DNA of 12,549 nt from Anaerolineales bacterium (GCA_025938055.1 JAICQC010000091.1:1-12549), one strand, 5' to 3'; shown: positions 1-6,153, numbered from the stretch's first letter. Notes: a model not told the origin generated them from the sequence alone. Numbers and translations are program-made.

Positions 1-128
1 CAAACGGGACAGATATAGCGGTTTGGCTTTGCAGTGATCGAATCGACGACCTCACAGCCACAAAACATTTTCGATTGTGCCAGCAGTTCAGCGTGGACTT
101 CCAGTCCGATGACGGGTTCGTATTTCAT
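1..128 (-). CDS. gatB: Asp-tRNA(Asn)/Glu-tRNA(Gln) amidotransferase subunit B, N-terminal 42 codons (runs off the window)
   Basis: GatB is the tRNA-binding and kinase subunit of GatCAB. It phosphorylates the Asp (or Glu) on mischarged tRNA so that ammonia delivered from GatA can amidate it. The visible start reads [20 protein letters not shown], the hallmark GatB N-terminus. It is followed by C23-x-C25 and, after a PN pair, C40-P-V and a codon beginning TG. This is the four-Cys zinc-knuckle pattern seen in many GatB proteins. The ATG at 128-126 has a GAGG ribosome-binding site 10 nt upstream (complement of 139-142). It is the last visible gene of the aspS-gatC-gatA-gatB operon. It is separated from gatA by a 107-nt spacer filled with palindromic repeat sequence, unlike the tight aspS-gatC and gatC-gatA junctions. 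The remainder lies outside the window. Confidence 0.93.
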   Translation of the reverse strand, partial: MKYEPVIGLEVHAELLAQSKMFCGCEVVDSITAKPNRYICPV

Positions 129-144
129 ACTGATATTTCCTCGC

Positions 145-225
145 GCTGAGCGGAGCGTAGCGAAGTCGAAGCGCATGATACTAGCTAACTCGCCCTTCGA
201 CTACGCCTGCAACTCTGCTCAGGAC
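145..225. repeat. Imperfect inverted repeat in the gatA-gatB spacer (CTGAGC...AGTCGAAG family)
   Basis: Left arm 145-174 and right arm 192-225 are inverted copies of a CTGAGC...GCG.AGTCGAAG motif, with a small insertion in the right arm, so the transcript can fold into a hairpin. The same core recurs near 12349-12367. An 8-bp direct repeat AGCTAACT (183-190 and 229-236) flanks the right arm and touches the gatA stop codon. It looks like a target duplication but could be chance. I associate this motif family with dispersed repeats in Chloroflexota genomes. Here it would sit inside the operon mRNA just before the gatB ribosome-binding site. Confidence 0.6.
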
Positions 226-235
226 GAAAGCTAAC

Positions 236-1708
236 TTAATCGTTCCAGCAGGGCGGATGTTTCATATGCCAGTCTGTCTGCTTTTGATACATGTGACCGA
301 TACGTAACAACAACTCTTCCGAAAGATGCGGACCCATGATCTGCATCCCGATGGGCAGTCCATTCGAGATACCGCATGGAACGGAGAGCGCGGGAATACC
401 TGCCAGGTTCACCGCAACGACATGCACATCCGATAAATACATGTCGAGCGGATTGGTGATCCTTTCACCGATGCGGAAAGCTGTCGTTGGCGCGACGGGG
501 GTGATGAGGGCGTCGCAAGTTTCGAATGCTTTTTGAAAATCCTGGCGGATCAGCGTCCGAACCTTCTGCGCTTGTAGATAGTAGGCGTCATAATACCCGG
601 CGGAAAGGGCAAACGTTCCCAGCATGATACGTCGCTTGGTTTCTGCGCCAAATCCGGCTTCGCGCGTCTTCAGGTACAGGTCGAGCAAATTGTCCCCATT
701 CCGTACAGATAAACCAAACCGCACGCCGTCATATTTCGCGAGGTTGGAGCTCGCTTCGGCGAACAGGATCAAATAATAAACAGGGATGGCATATGGTGTA
801 TGGGGTAAGGAGACTTCCACAGCTTGCGCGCCGAGATCTTCGATTTGCTTGATCGCTGCACGCAAGGAGGCCTCTACTTGCACATCCAACCCTTCGACGA
901 AATATTCTTTTGGAATGCCAATGCGAAGTCCGCGCAGGTTTTCACACGTCTTCAAACGTTCCGAATACTTTTGAACGGGTTCCGTCCGCGATGTGCTATC
1001 TTTTGGATCATGTCCAGCGATCGACTCAAGGACAAGGGCAACATCATACACACTCCGCGCCATGGGACCGATCGTGTCGAACGAGGATACAAGCGGAATC
1101 AAACCATAGCGGGAAACCCGTCCATAGGTTGTTTTGAGTCCGGTGACTCCGCAAAAAGACGCGGGCATACGGACTGATCCGCCCGTATCTTCGCCGAGTG
1201 AGAAGGGGGACAGTCCCGCCGCGACCGCCGCTGCCGATCCGCCGCTCGAGCCGCCCGGGACATAATCAAAATTCCACGGATTGCGCGTGGTGAAGAAGCC
1301 GCTGTTTTCGGTGGACGAGCCCATTCCGAATTCGTCCATGTTGGTCTTACCAAGCAGGATCGCGTTTGTCGACTTTAACTTCCCGATGGCTGTCGAGTCG
1401 TAAAACGGTTTGTAGTCTTCCAAAATCCTGGAGGAGCAGGTGGTATTTACGCCGCGTGTCGAAATCGAATCCTTCGCGGAGTAGGGAATGCCCGTCAGTG
1501 GAGTCAGGCTTTCGCCGGTCTTGATGCGCTGATCCACATCCCGCGCCTGTTTGAGAGCAGAGTCTGCCGTAACCGTTACATAGGATTTAACCTGCGGGTC
1601 GAGCCTCTCAATGCGTTCGAGATAGGCGCGTGTCAGTTCTTCGGAGGAAATCTCGCGGCTGGAAAGCAGTTCATGCGCTTGCTGGATGCTGAGTTCGTGT
1701 AATTCCAT
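236..1708 (-). CDS. gatA: Asp-tRNA(Asn)/Glu-tRNA(Gln) amidotransferase subunit A (glutamine amidohydrolase)
   Basis: GatA hydrolyses glutamine (or asparagine) and supplies ammonia through a channel to GatB for conversion of Asp-tRNA(Asn) to Asn-tRNA(Asn), and often Glu-tRNA(Gln) to Gln-tRNA(Gln). The 490-residue protein is family length. The amidase-signature Ser-cisSer-Lys triad is intact: Lys79 (YSAKDS), Ser154 in GGSSGGS (152-158) and Ser178 in DTGGS (174-178). These numbers match those I recall for Staphylococcus aureus GatA. After Ser178 the sequence reads VRMPASFCG, with Met where many GatA have Gln; I treat this as lineage variation. The start ATG lies 5 nt after the gatC stop and has only a weak upstream GAG, suggesting translational coupling to gatC. 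A 107-nt repeat-bearing spacer follows before gatB. Confidence 0.97.
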   Translation of the reverse strand: MELHELSIQQAHELLSSREISSEELTRAYLERIERLDPQVKSYVTVTADSALKQARDVDQRIKTGESLTPLTGIPYSAKDSISTRGVNTTCSSRILEDYKPFYDSTAIGKLKSTNAILLGKTNMDEFGMGSSTENSGFFTTRNPWNFDYVPGGSSGGSAAAVAAGLSPFSLGEDTGGSVRMPASFCGVTGLKTTYGRVSRYGLIPLVSSFDTIGPMARSVYDVALVLESIAGHDPKDSTSRTEPVQKYSERLKTCENLRGLRIGIPKEYFVEGLDVQVEASLRAAIKQIEDLGAQAVEVSLPHTPYAIPVYYLILFAEASSNLAKYDGVRFGLSVRNGDNLLDLYLKTREAGFGAETKRRIMLGTFALSAGYYDAYYLQAQKVRTLIRQDFQKAFETCDALITPVAPTTAFRIGERITNPLDMYLSDVHVVAVNLAGIPALSVPCGISNGLPIGMQIMGPHLSEELLLRIGHMYQKQTDWHMKHPPCWND

Positions 1709-1713
1709 ATGGT

Positions 1714-2025
1714 TTACTGCTCAATGTGCACGCGCGGGATGACCACGTAATCATCTTTCGATTCGGGCGCGTTGGAGATGAATTCCTCCGTAGGAATCGA
1801 CGCTTCGATTTTGTCTTCTCTCATCACGCTTTGGTTGGCAGATGACAAATACGCTGGTGGGACGTTTTCCGTGTCCACTTCGTTCAGGATGCTGACGTAC
1901 TCCAGGATGTCTCTGAATTGGGAGACGAATATCTTTGTCTCTTCCTGGCTCAGATCGAGCCGCGCCAGAGATGCAATCTCATTGACCAGTTTTTCATCCA
2001 CTTGAATTTTTGTCGTGTTGCCCAT
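1714..2025 (-). CDS. gatC: Asp-tRNA(Asn)/Glu-tRNA(Gln) amidotransferase subunit C
   Basis: GatC is the small subunit that wraps around and stabilises the GatA-GatB interface. The 103-residue product has the family layout: an N-terminal helix with the LARLDLSQEE motif (about residues 20-29), a central helix FRDILEYVSILNEVDT, then an extended tail containing VPPAY and MREDKI and ending in IPRVHIEQ. The start ATG at 2025-2023 has a GGAG ribosome-binding site 8 nt upstream. The aspS stop lies only 18 nt upstream and the gatA start 5 nt downstream, so aspS-gatC-gatA are almost certainly one transcript and the subunits are probably made in step. Nothing unusual is seen in the sequence. Confidence 0.96.
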   Translation of the reverse strand: MGNTTKIQVDEKLVNEIASLARLDLSQEETKIFVSQFRDILEYVSILNEVDTENVPPAYLSSANQSVMREDKIEASIPTEEFISNAPESKDDYVVIPRVHIEQ

Positions 2026-2043
2026 TGCCTAGTCTCCGAGTCC

Positions 2044-3810
2044 CTAATCTCTAATTTGGATATGAAGTTCCTTGAGCTGCTTTGGCTCCACTTCAGAAGG
2101 CGCATCTGCCATCACATCGCGTCCAGTCTGGTTCTTGGGGAACGCAATCACTTCGCGGATGTTCGGCTCGTCTGCCAGCACCATCACCAACCGGTCGATG
2201 CCCGGCGCCATCCCTCCATGCGGCGGTGCGCCGTATTCGAACGCCTCCAGCATGTGACCGAATTTGCGCTCGATCTGATCGCCGCTCAAGCCGAGCAACT
2301 GAAATACTTTGAGCTGGATGTCGCTGCGATGGATGCGGATCGAGCCAGATGCCATCTCATAACCGTTGCAAACCATGTCGTAGGCATCCGATAGGATTTC
2401 AGCAGGGTTGGTCTCGAACTTCGGCAGGTCCTCCAATTGCGGCATTGTGAACGGGTGATGCTCTGCATCCCATTTCTGTTCCTCTTCATTCCAGGCGAAC
2501 ATCGGGAAATCCACTACCCACGCAAACGCCAGCAGGTTCGGGTCGGCAAGTTTCAACCTGTCACGGAAGATCACGCGCAATCCGCCCAGCACCTTGTTGA
2601 CGACGGCGCGCTGATCCGCTGCAAACAGGATGAGGTCGCCCTCCTTCGCGCCGGTTTTGGATTTGACCGCATCTGCTTCTTCAGGCTGGACGAACTTCGC
2701 GGCAGTCCCTTTCAAGCCTTCGCCTGTCATCGCAAGGGTGGCGAGACCCTTCGCCCCGAGCGCCTTCGCGGACTCGGTCAACGCGTCCACTTCCTTGCGC
2801 GAATACTCTGCACATCCGGGCGCGACGATGCATTTGATCGCGCCGCCACTTTCAACAGCAGACTGGAAGACACGGAACTCACTCTTCGCGAAAATCTCTG
2901 TGACGTCGATCAGTTCCATACCAAAACGTATGTCTGGTTTATCGGTCCCGTATCGGTCAACAACTTCTTTGTAAGAGAATTTTGGCCACGGCGTAGAGAG
3001 CAATTTTTTGTGCGGTGCCACCGCGGGAATCAATTCCGTGTACAGTTGCTCGACTAATGCTAAAACCTCATCACGCTTAACGAAGGACATCTCCAGGTCC
3101 AGTTGTGTGAACTCCGGCTGGCGGTCGCCGCGCAGGTCTTCATCGCGGAAGCAGCGTGCGATCTGGAAGTAACGGTCCATGCCTGCGACCATCAGCAATT
3201 GCTTGAGCTGCTGCGGTGACTGGGGCAGGGCGTAGAACTGCCCGGGATAAATGCGAGACGGAACCAGATAGTCGCGCGCGCCCTCAGGCGTCGCCTTGAA
3301 CAGGATAGGCGTTTCGATCTCAATAAAGTTTTCCTTGTCCAGAAAATCGCGCATGAATTTGACGACTTTATGACGCAGGATCATGTTGCGCGTCATGCGT
3401 TCACGGCGCAGGTCGAGATAGCGATATTTGAGGCGCGTGTTCTCATCAGGCAGGTCATTCTCGCCGCTGACCATGAACGGCAGAGTCCGGGCGCGGTTCA
3501 GGACCTCGACAGATTCGGCGATCACTTCCACTTCGCCCGTCTGCATCTTGGGGTTTTGCATACCGGCTGGCCGCTGTTGCACTATGCCGGTGATCTGTAG
3601 CACCCATTCCATGCGGACGTTGGCAACGGCATCCAGCGTCTCTTTGGCAAGGTCAGGATTGACCGTTACCTGGACAATGCCATAGCGATCGCGCAGATCC
3701 AGAAAGATGACCCCGCCATGGTCGCGGCGGCGATGCACCCAGCCAGCGATCGTCACTTGCTGATTTGCATGGGTGGCTCTCAATTCACCGCAGGTATGAG
3801 TTTTGTACAT
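2044..3810 (-). CDS. aspS: Aspartyl-tRNA synthetase, probably non-discriminating (Asp/Asn)
   Basis: This is a class II synthetase of 588 residues with bacterial AspRS architecture: OB-fold anticodon-binding domain (about 1-105), catalytic core with motif 2 [18 protein letters not shown] (221-238), a GAD insertion (roughly 290-425) and motif 3 GMAPGIDR (533-540). The anticodon domain reads [10 protein letters not shown] with His at position 31, and Gly83 lies in RPAG. In E. coli the equivalent of His31 is Leu (WVNRRRDLGS). His31 and a Gly near 82-83 were implicated in tRNA(Asn) recognition by the non-discriminating Pseudomonas AspRS (recalled, not checked). With gatCAB directly downstream this suggests Asp-tRNA(Asn) synthesis for the amidotransferase. 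I chose the ATG at 3810 because a GGAGG site (complement of 3817-3821) lies 6 nt upstream and the family N-terminus starts here. A longer reading to 3879 adds 23 residues made from hairpin DNA. Confidence 0.97.
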   Translation of the reverse strand: MYKTHTCGELRATHANQQVTIAGWVHRRRDHGGVIFLDLRDRYGIVQVTVNPDLAKETLDAVANVRMEWVLQITGIVQQRPAGMQNPKMQTGEVEVIAESVEVLNRARTLPFMVSGENDLPDENTRLKYRYLDLRRERMTRNMILRHKVVKFMRDFLDKENFIEIETPILFKATPEGARDYLVPSRIYPGQFYALPQSPQQLKQLLMVAGMDRYFQIARCFRDEDLRGDRQPEFTQLDLEMSFVKRDEVLALVEQLYTELIPAVAPHKKLLSTPWPKFSYKEVVDRYGTDKPDIRFGMELIDVTEIFAKSEFRVFQSAVESGGAIKCIVAPGCAEYSRKEVDALTESAKALGAKGLATLAMTGEGLKGTAAKFVQPEEADAVKSKTGAKEGDLILFAADQRAVVNKVLGGLRVIFRDRLKLADPNLLAFAWVVDFPMFAWNEEEQKWDAEHHPFTMPQLEDLPKFETNPAEILSDAYDMVCNGYEMASGSIRIHRSDIQLKVFQLLGLSGDQIERKFGHMLEAFEYGAPPHGGMAPGIDRLVMVLADEPNIREVIAFPKNQTGRDVMADAPSEVEPKQLKELHIQIRD

Positions 3811-3835
3811 TGTGCGCCTCCAAGAATTTTCTGTC

Positions 3836-3864
3836 ACACCTGCACTTGAGCCAAGTGCAGGTGT
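3836..3864 (-). promoter_or_regulatory. Perfect 13-bp hairpin in the aspS 5' leader, just upstream of the RBS
   Basis: Arms 3836-3848 and 3852-3864 (ACACCTGCACTTG and its exact complement) form a 13-bp stem with a 3-nt loop, ending 14 nt before the aspS GGAGG site on the minus strand. It has no U-tract, so it is not an intrinsic terminator. It could stabilise or process the mRNA downstream of the attenuator, or be a small dispersed palindrome. It does not pair with the ribosome-binding site itself as far as I can see. Confidence 0.6.
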
Positions 3865-3879
3865 CTCCCGATAAAGCAT

Positions 3880-3922
3880 GAGATTGCTTCGTCAGTCCCG
3901 ATGAGCTTCCTCGCAATGACGT
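3880..3922. repeat. Short interspersed repeat (GAGATTGCTTCGTC...CTCGCAATGACG type) in the aspS leader
   Basis: The segment begins GAGATTGCTTCGTC and ends CTCGCAATGACG, with ATTGC (3883-3887) and GCAAT (3913-3917) able to pair. I recognise this motif as a very common dispersed intergenic repeat in Chloroflexota and some other draft genomes. That is from memory and not verifiable here. It lies between the attenuator terminator and the aspS start and probably arrived after the regulatory elements. Confidence 0.5.
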
Positions 3923-3930
3923 GATACTGA

Positions 3931-3967
3931 CAAAATAAATCGCCCTTCGCTGTTGCGTTGGGCGATT
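3931..3967 (-). terminator. Intrinsic terminator in the aspS-gatCAB leader (attenuator, segments 3:4)
   Basis: On the minus strand AAUCGCCC (3967-3960) pairs perfectly with GGGCGAUU (3945-3938). A symmetric AA/AA internal loop and a CGC/GCG stem with AACA tetraloop lie inside. The stem is followed by AUUUAUUUUG (3940-3931), a good U-rich tract. No gene on the minus strand ends upstream: the next gene in that direction runs divergently. The terminator therefore lies inside the leader of aspS, 120 nt before its start codon, where only an attenuator would be expected. Its 5' half is also the partner of the antiterminator. Confidence 0.8.
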
Positions 3968-4016
3968 GGTTTCATTTACAGAACGTACTTTTTAACCGGC
4001 AAAGCTTCGCCCAACG
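3956..4016 (-). promoter_or_regulatory. Antiterminator stem (segments 2:3), mutually exclusive with the terminator
   Basis: Minus-strand CGUUGGGCGA (4016-4007) is exactly complementary, 10 of 10, to UCGCCCAACG (3965-3956). The second element is the 5' arm of the terminator hairpin, so forming this stem destroys the terminator. A further GGUU (3997-3994) to AACC (3971-3968) pairing could extend it across an internal loop. Segment 2 lies just past the Asn/Asp codon run and upstream of the leader stop codon. A ribosome paused on the Asn/Asp codons would leave it free, and a ribosome at the stop would cover most of it. Confidence 0.75.
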
Positions 4017-4075
4017 ATTCGAAGATCGTCATTGTCGTTATTATTGTTATTGGCGAAGCGCAGGCGGTATTCCAT
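3992..4075 (-). CDS. 27-codon Asn/Asp-rich leader peptide of the aspS-gatCAB operon
   Basis: The minus-strand ATG at 4075-4073 opens a 27-codon ORF ending in TAA at 3994-3992. The peptide starts MEYRLRFA and then has nine consecutive Asn/Asp residues (9-17: NNNNNDNDD, six Asn codons and three Asp codons), followed by LRIVGRSFAG. Both Asn codons (AAT, AAC) and both Asp codons are used. The ORF ends 25 nt before the terminator stem. Its first codons form protector segment 1, and its 3' part holds antiterminator segment 2. Its role is probably to sense charged tRNA(Asn) and tRNA(Asp) by ribosome stalling, as trpL, hisL and pheL do for their amino acids. No Shine-Dalgarno site is visible. The candidate -10 box ends 9 nt before the ATG, implying an essentially leaderless start. 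The ORF is too short for routine gene finding. The function is inferred from composition, position and structure. Confidence 0.75.
   Translation of the reverse strand: MEYRLRFANNNNNDNDDLRIVGRSFAG
4004..4059 (-). promoter_or_regulatory. Protector (anti-antiterminator) stem (segments 1:2) enclosing the Asn/Asp codons
   Basis: Minus-strand GCUUCGCC (4059-4052), immediately before the Asn/Asp codon run, is exactly complementary over 8 nt to GGCGAAGC (4011-4004), immediately after it. Two further A-U pairs are possible across a bulged G. The loop holds the regulatory codons. The 3' arm overlaps antiterminator segment 2 (4016-4007), so this stem and the antiterminator are mutually exclusive. A ribosome stalled on the Asn/Asp codons would occlude the 5' arm. 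This completes the classical 1:2 / 2:3 / 3:4 attenuator layout. Confidence 0.7.
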
Positions 4076-4084
4076 ATTGGCGGC

Positions 4085-4093
4085 ATTATAGCA
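4085..4093 (-). promoter_or_regulatory. Candidate extended -10 promoter of the aspS-gatCAB operon
   Basis: On the minus strand 4093-4085 reads TGCTATAAT, a perfect consensus extended -10 element (TGnTATAAT). No good -35 hexamer lies at 16-18 nt, where the best is GTCATT. An extended -10 can compensate for this. Transcription would start near A4078 or A4077, only 2-3 nt before the leader ATG at 4075, giving a near-leaderless leader-peptide mRNA and an aspS leader of about 270 nt. Confidence 0.55.
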
Positions 4094-4251
4094 CAAATTT
4101 CGGCTGTAATGACGATCGGGTGCCCGGCACTCATGGGGATATTGAGATGCGGAGGATGTACGCTCTACCCATTACATTTCCCTTTCCTTATAGGATGCCC
4201 GCACGTGCGGATATTTACAAGATTGTGAGGTGCTGATTCTCCTGAGCCTCT

Positions 4252-4257
4252 TATAAT
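4252..4257 (+). promoter_or_regulatory. Candidate -10 box for the response-regulator gene
   Basis: A perfect TATAAT lies 91 nt before the regulator ATG at 4349, without a convincing -35 hexamer at 16-18 nt. An ATG at 4267 lies 9 nt after the box and opens a 14-codon ORF ending with TAA at 4309-4311. The spacing matches the aspS leader, but the codons show no bias to a single amino acid. A 12-nt palindrome CCGCACGTGCGG (4199-4210) upstream could be an operator. Apart from these I see nothing in 4094-4348. Confidence 0.3.
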
Positions 4258-4348
4258 GGTTTTTGCATGATTGGCTGGCGACTGGGCGGCGCTCACTCCA
4301 AATCTACATAAAAGCTTACAAGGTTGCCTTTGGGCGAGATCGTTTGGT

Positions 4349-4768
4349 ATGAATATCATCGTTGATCACAACTCTGGTACCAGAAAAATCCCTTCGCTAC
4401 AGATCCTCGTCGCCGATGATGATCCATCGGGAAGGCGTTTGATGCATGTCATCCTGACCCAAGAGGGACATCGGGTGGAACTGGCTGCCAACGGGCGTGA
4501 GGCCCTGGAGGCGGTCAAACGGCAAAAATTTGACATTGTCTTTATGGATTTAAATATGCCAGAGATGGATGGGATGGAGTCGAGCCGCCAGATCCGTGCC
4601 TGGGAAAACGGCGGGTCTCGAACATTCATTGTTGCTTTGACTGCCAGTTATTTGCCTGAGATCGGTCAGGCTTTGTTCGACTCCGGCATGGATAACTACG
4701 TTTCCAAGCCATTTGATGTTAGCCAGATCCAAAGATTATTGAAGTACAGTTCCCCCGCTTCCCACTGA
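4349..4768 (+). CDS. Stand-alone receiver-domain response regulator (CheY-like)
   Basis: The 139-residue protein is a single REC domain with no output domain. Conserved residues are the acidic pair Asp23/Asp24 (ILVADDDPSG), the phospho-acceptor Asp67 (FMDLNMPEMDG), Thr98 (ALTAS) and Lys120 (SKPF). The pattern resembles receiver domains of hybrid histidine kinases or Spo0F/CheY-type relay proteins. No kinase or phosphotransferase gene is nearby, so its partner is unknown. The start is uncertain. ATG 4349 leaves an 18-residue lead before the first beta strand and lacks a strong ribosome-binding site, whereas the frame remains open from a TTG at 4271 (165 residues). I prefer 4349 because the extra residues look non-conserved. 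The gene ends 1 nt before the stop of the convergent aldo/keto reductase, with no room for an intervening terminator. Confidence 0.9.
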   Translation: MNIIVDHNSGTRKIPSLQILVADDDPSGRRLMHVILTQEGHRVELAANGREALEAVKRQKFDIVFMDLNMPEMDGMESSRQIRAWENGGSRTFIVALTASYLPEIGQALFDSGMDNYVSKPFDVSQIQRLLKYSSPASH

Positions 4769-4769
4769 G

Positions 4770-5702
4770 TCATTCCAAAATCGAGGTACTCGTTTCGTCC
4801 AGCCTGGCTACTTCATCTTCTGTCAATTTCCACCCAAGCGCACCTGCATTTTGTTCCGCCTGAAGTGCGTTCTTCGCGCCTGGGATAGGCAGCGCCCCCT
4901 TACAGATCACCCAGTTCAGCGCCACCTGCGCATTCGACTTGCCGCCATGGTCCTGCCCGATCTCGGTCATCAGCTTTAAGAGGGGCCCGATTTTGGGAAG
5001 CAAATCTGTATAAATTCTGCCTCGCGCACCGGATGGAGGAGTCTCAACACTATACTTCCCTGCCAGTAATCCCATTTCGATAGGACTATAGGCAATCAGG
5101 CGAATCCCCAATTCCTTGCAGCGCGCCAGCGTACCATTTTTTTCGATAGTGCGGTTGAGCAGGCTGTATTGCATCTGGTTGGATGCAAGAGGACTATTAT
5201 GGCGCGCCAATGCCGAATAGGATGCCAACATCTGTGATTGACTGAAATTGGAAACCCCCGCTGTACGCGTGAGCCCGCTTTTGACACATTCCGCGAGTCC
5301 TTCCATCATGGTGTCAATGCTCATCAGCGGGCTGGGCCAGTGGATCTGGTACAGGTCCACACTTTCCACGCCCAGCCGTGCCAGGCTTCCCTTCAACGCG
5401 CGTCGTAGTGAACCTTTTCCAAACCGCCAGGGGAATGGAAGGAACTTCGTCGCGATCAACACCGGTTGTTCGGTATCCTTCAGGAATTGCCCGAGTATCC
5501 GTTCAGAGCGCCCATTCCCGTAGATTTCCGCCGTATCTATAAAACGGATGCCTTCGTTCAAAGATGCCAGGAATGCCTGTTGAACTTCCGCGTCGCCATA
5601 CTCATGACCATATTGCCAGACCACCCGGTCTCCCCACTGCCAGGCGCCCAACCCCATCTCGATTGCGTGCAAAAACCTGGTCTCACTGCTGGGTTCAGAC
5701 AT
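4770..5702 (-). CDS. Aldo/keto reductase family oxidoreductase
   Basis: This is an NAD(P)H-dependent (beta/alpha)8-barrel oxidoreductase of 310 residues. The catalytic tetrad is present: Asp56 (FIDTAEIYG), Tyr61, Lys86 (IATKF) and His121 (QIHWP). C-terminal cofactor-binding elements appear in ALNWVICKGALPIPGAKN. The GLGAWQWGDR start and the YGHEYGD insertion resemble the plant and cyanobacterial pyridoxal-reductase-like AKR branch, but the substrate cannot be assigned. I chose ATG 5702 because GAGG lies 6 nt upstream, whereas the longer reading to 5741 lacks one and adds 13 non-family residues. TACAAT (complement of 5728-5733) is a possible -10 box. The gene converges on the response regulator with a single base between stop codons, so read-through could give overlapping antisense transcripts. 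No pathway partners are adjacent. Confidence 0.9.
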   Translation of the reverse strand: MSEPSSETRFLHAIEMGLGAWQWGDRVVWQYGHEYGDAEVQQAFLASLNEGIRFIDTAEIYGNGRSERILGQFLKDTEQPVLIATKFLPFPWRFGKGSLRRALKGSLARLGVESVDLYQIHWPSPLMSIDTMMEGLAECVKSGLTRTAGVSNFSQSQMLASYSALARHNSPLASNQMQYSLLNRTIEKNGTLARCKELGIRLIAYSPIEMGLLAGKYSVETPPSGARGRIYTDLLPKIGPLLKLMTEIGQDHGGKSNAQVALNWVICKGALPIPGAKNALQAEQNAGALGWKLTEDEVARLDETSTSILE

Positions 5703-5801
5703 AGTCTCCCTCGCAAGAAGATGCCTGATTGTACCCTGCACGTTATATAAAACGGAAGAGAAGAAACGTGCGGGGTTCTATCTTAAAGAAGCTTATCTAC
5801 T

Positions 5802-6046
5802 GGACGGCTGGGAGTGTCCACCATCAGAAACAAAATGTCATTCTCCTGAAGGACACCGGGACGGTGTGACCGAGTGGTGCTCCTTGCGCCACGACCGAAG
5901 AATCCCCAACCGTTTGCGCCCATCAGCCTAAACGGTTGAGAGACTCTCACCTGCACTGCGTGCGGCGCAAGTGTCGCTACGCTCAGAGTGACATAATAGA
6001 GTGTATCCTCGAACTTGGAAACTCTCGGACGGCTGCGCTTGTCCAC
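5802..6046. repeat. Composite palindromic repeat element between the reductase gene and rnc
   Basis: The 412-nt gap 5742-6153 contains no convincing gene. Imperfect 20-nt direct repeats, GGACGGCTGGGAGTGTCCAC (5802-5821) and GGACGGCTGCGCTTGTCCAC (6027-6046), share 16 of 20 bases. They bracket an inverted arrangement: ATGTCATTCT (5835-5844) matches the complement of AGAGTGACAT (5985-5994) at 9 of 10. A central hairpin AACCGTTT/AAACGGTT (5908-5915 and 5930-5937) lies between them. The GTCATTCT...GAAGAATC pattern is typical of dispersed intergenic repeats. Frames through it show no family motifs and are not genes. Confidence 0.5.
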
Positions 6047-6153
6047 ACTGCCCTTTTGGGGCGTGCTGCGCTGTAGTACAATTCAGCCCGCCTGATATCC
6101 CGCACGCTACATAAAATGCTTGAAGCAGCAAGCGGGACAACAATACGGAACTG

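Noticed and set aside
34..234. 66-codon plus-strand ORF
   Set aside because: It is antisense to gatB and runs through the inverted repeat. The GatB start on the other strand explains the region.
2437..3057. 206-codon plus-strand ORF opposite aspS
   Set aside because: It is antisense to well-conserved AspRS sequence and has no recognisable domain.
3811..3879. 23-residue N-terminal extension of AspRS starting at 3879
   Set aside because: It is encoded by the 13-bp hairpin and repeat DNA, has no ribosome-binding site, and the family N-terminus starts at 3810 with GGAGG 6 nt upstream.
4025..4051. AT-rich ATT/GTT tract as a plain microsatellite
   Set aside because: The tract is in frame with an ATG and a stop, reads only as Asn and Asp codons using all four codons, and is bracketed by complementary segments. 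A simple repeat would not explain that.
3931..4090. T-box riboswitch controlling aspS
   Set aside because: No AGGGUGGnACCGCG-type T-box sequence or specifier stem is visible. The antiterminator partner is a simple upstream complement inside a translated leader, which fits ribosome-mediated attenuation better.
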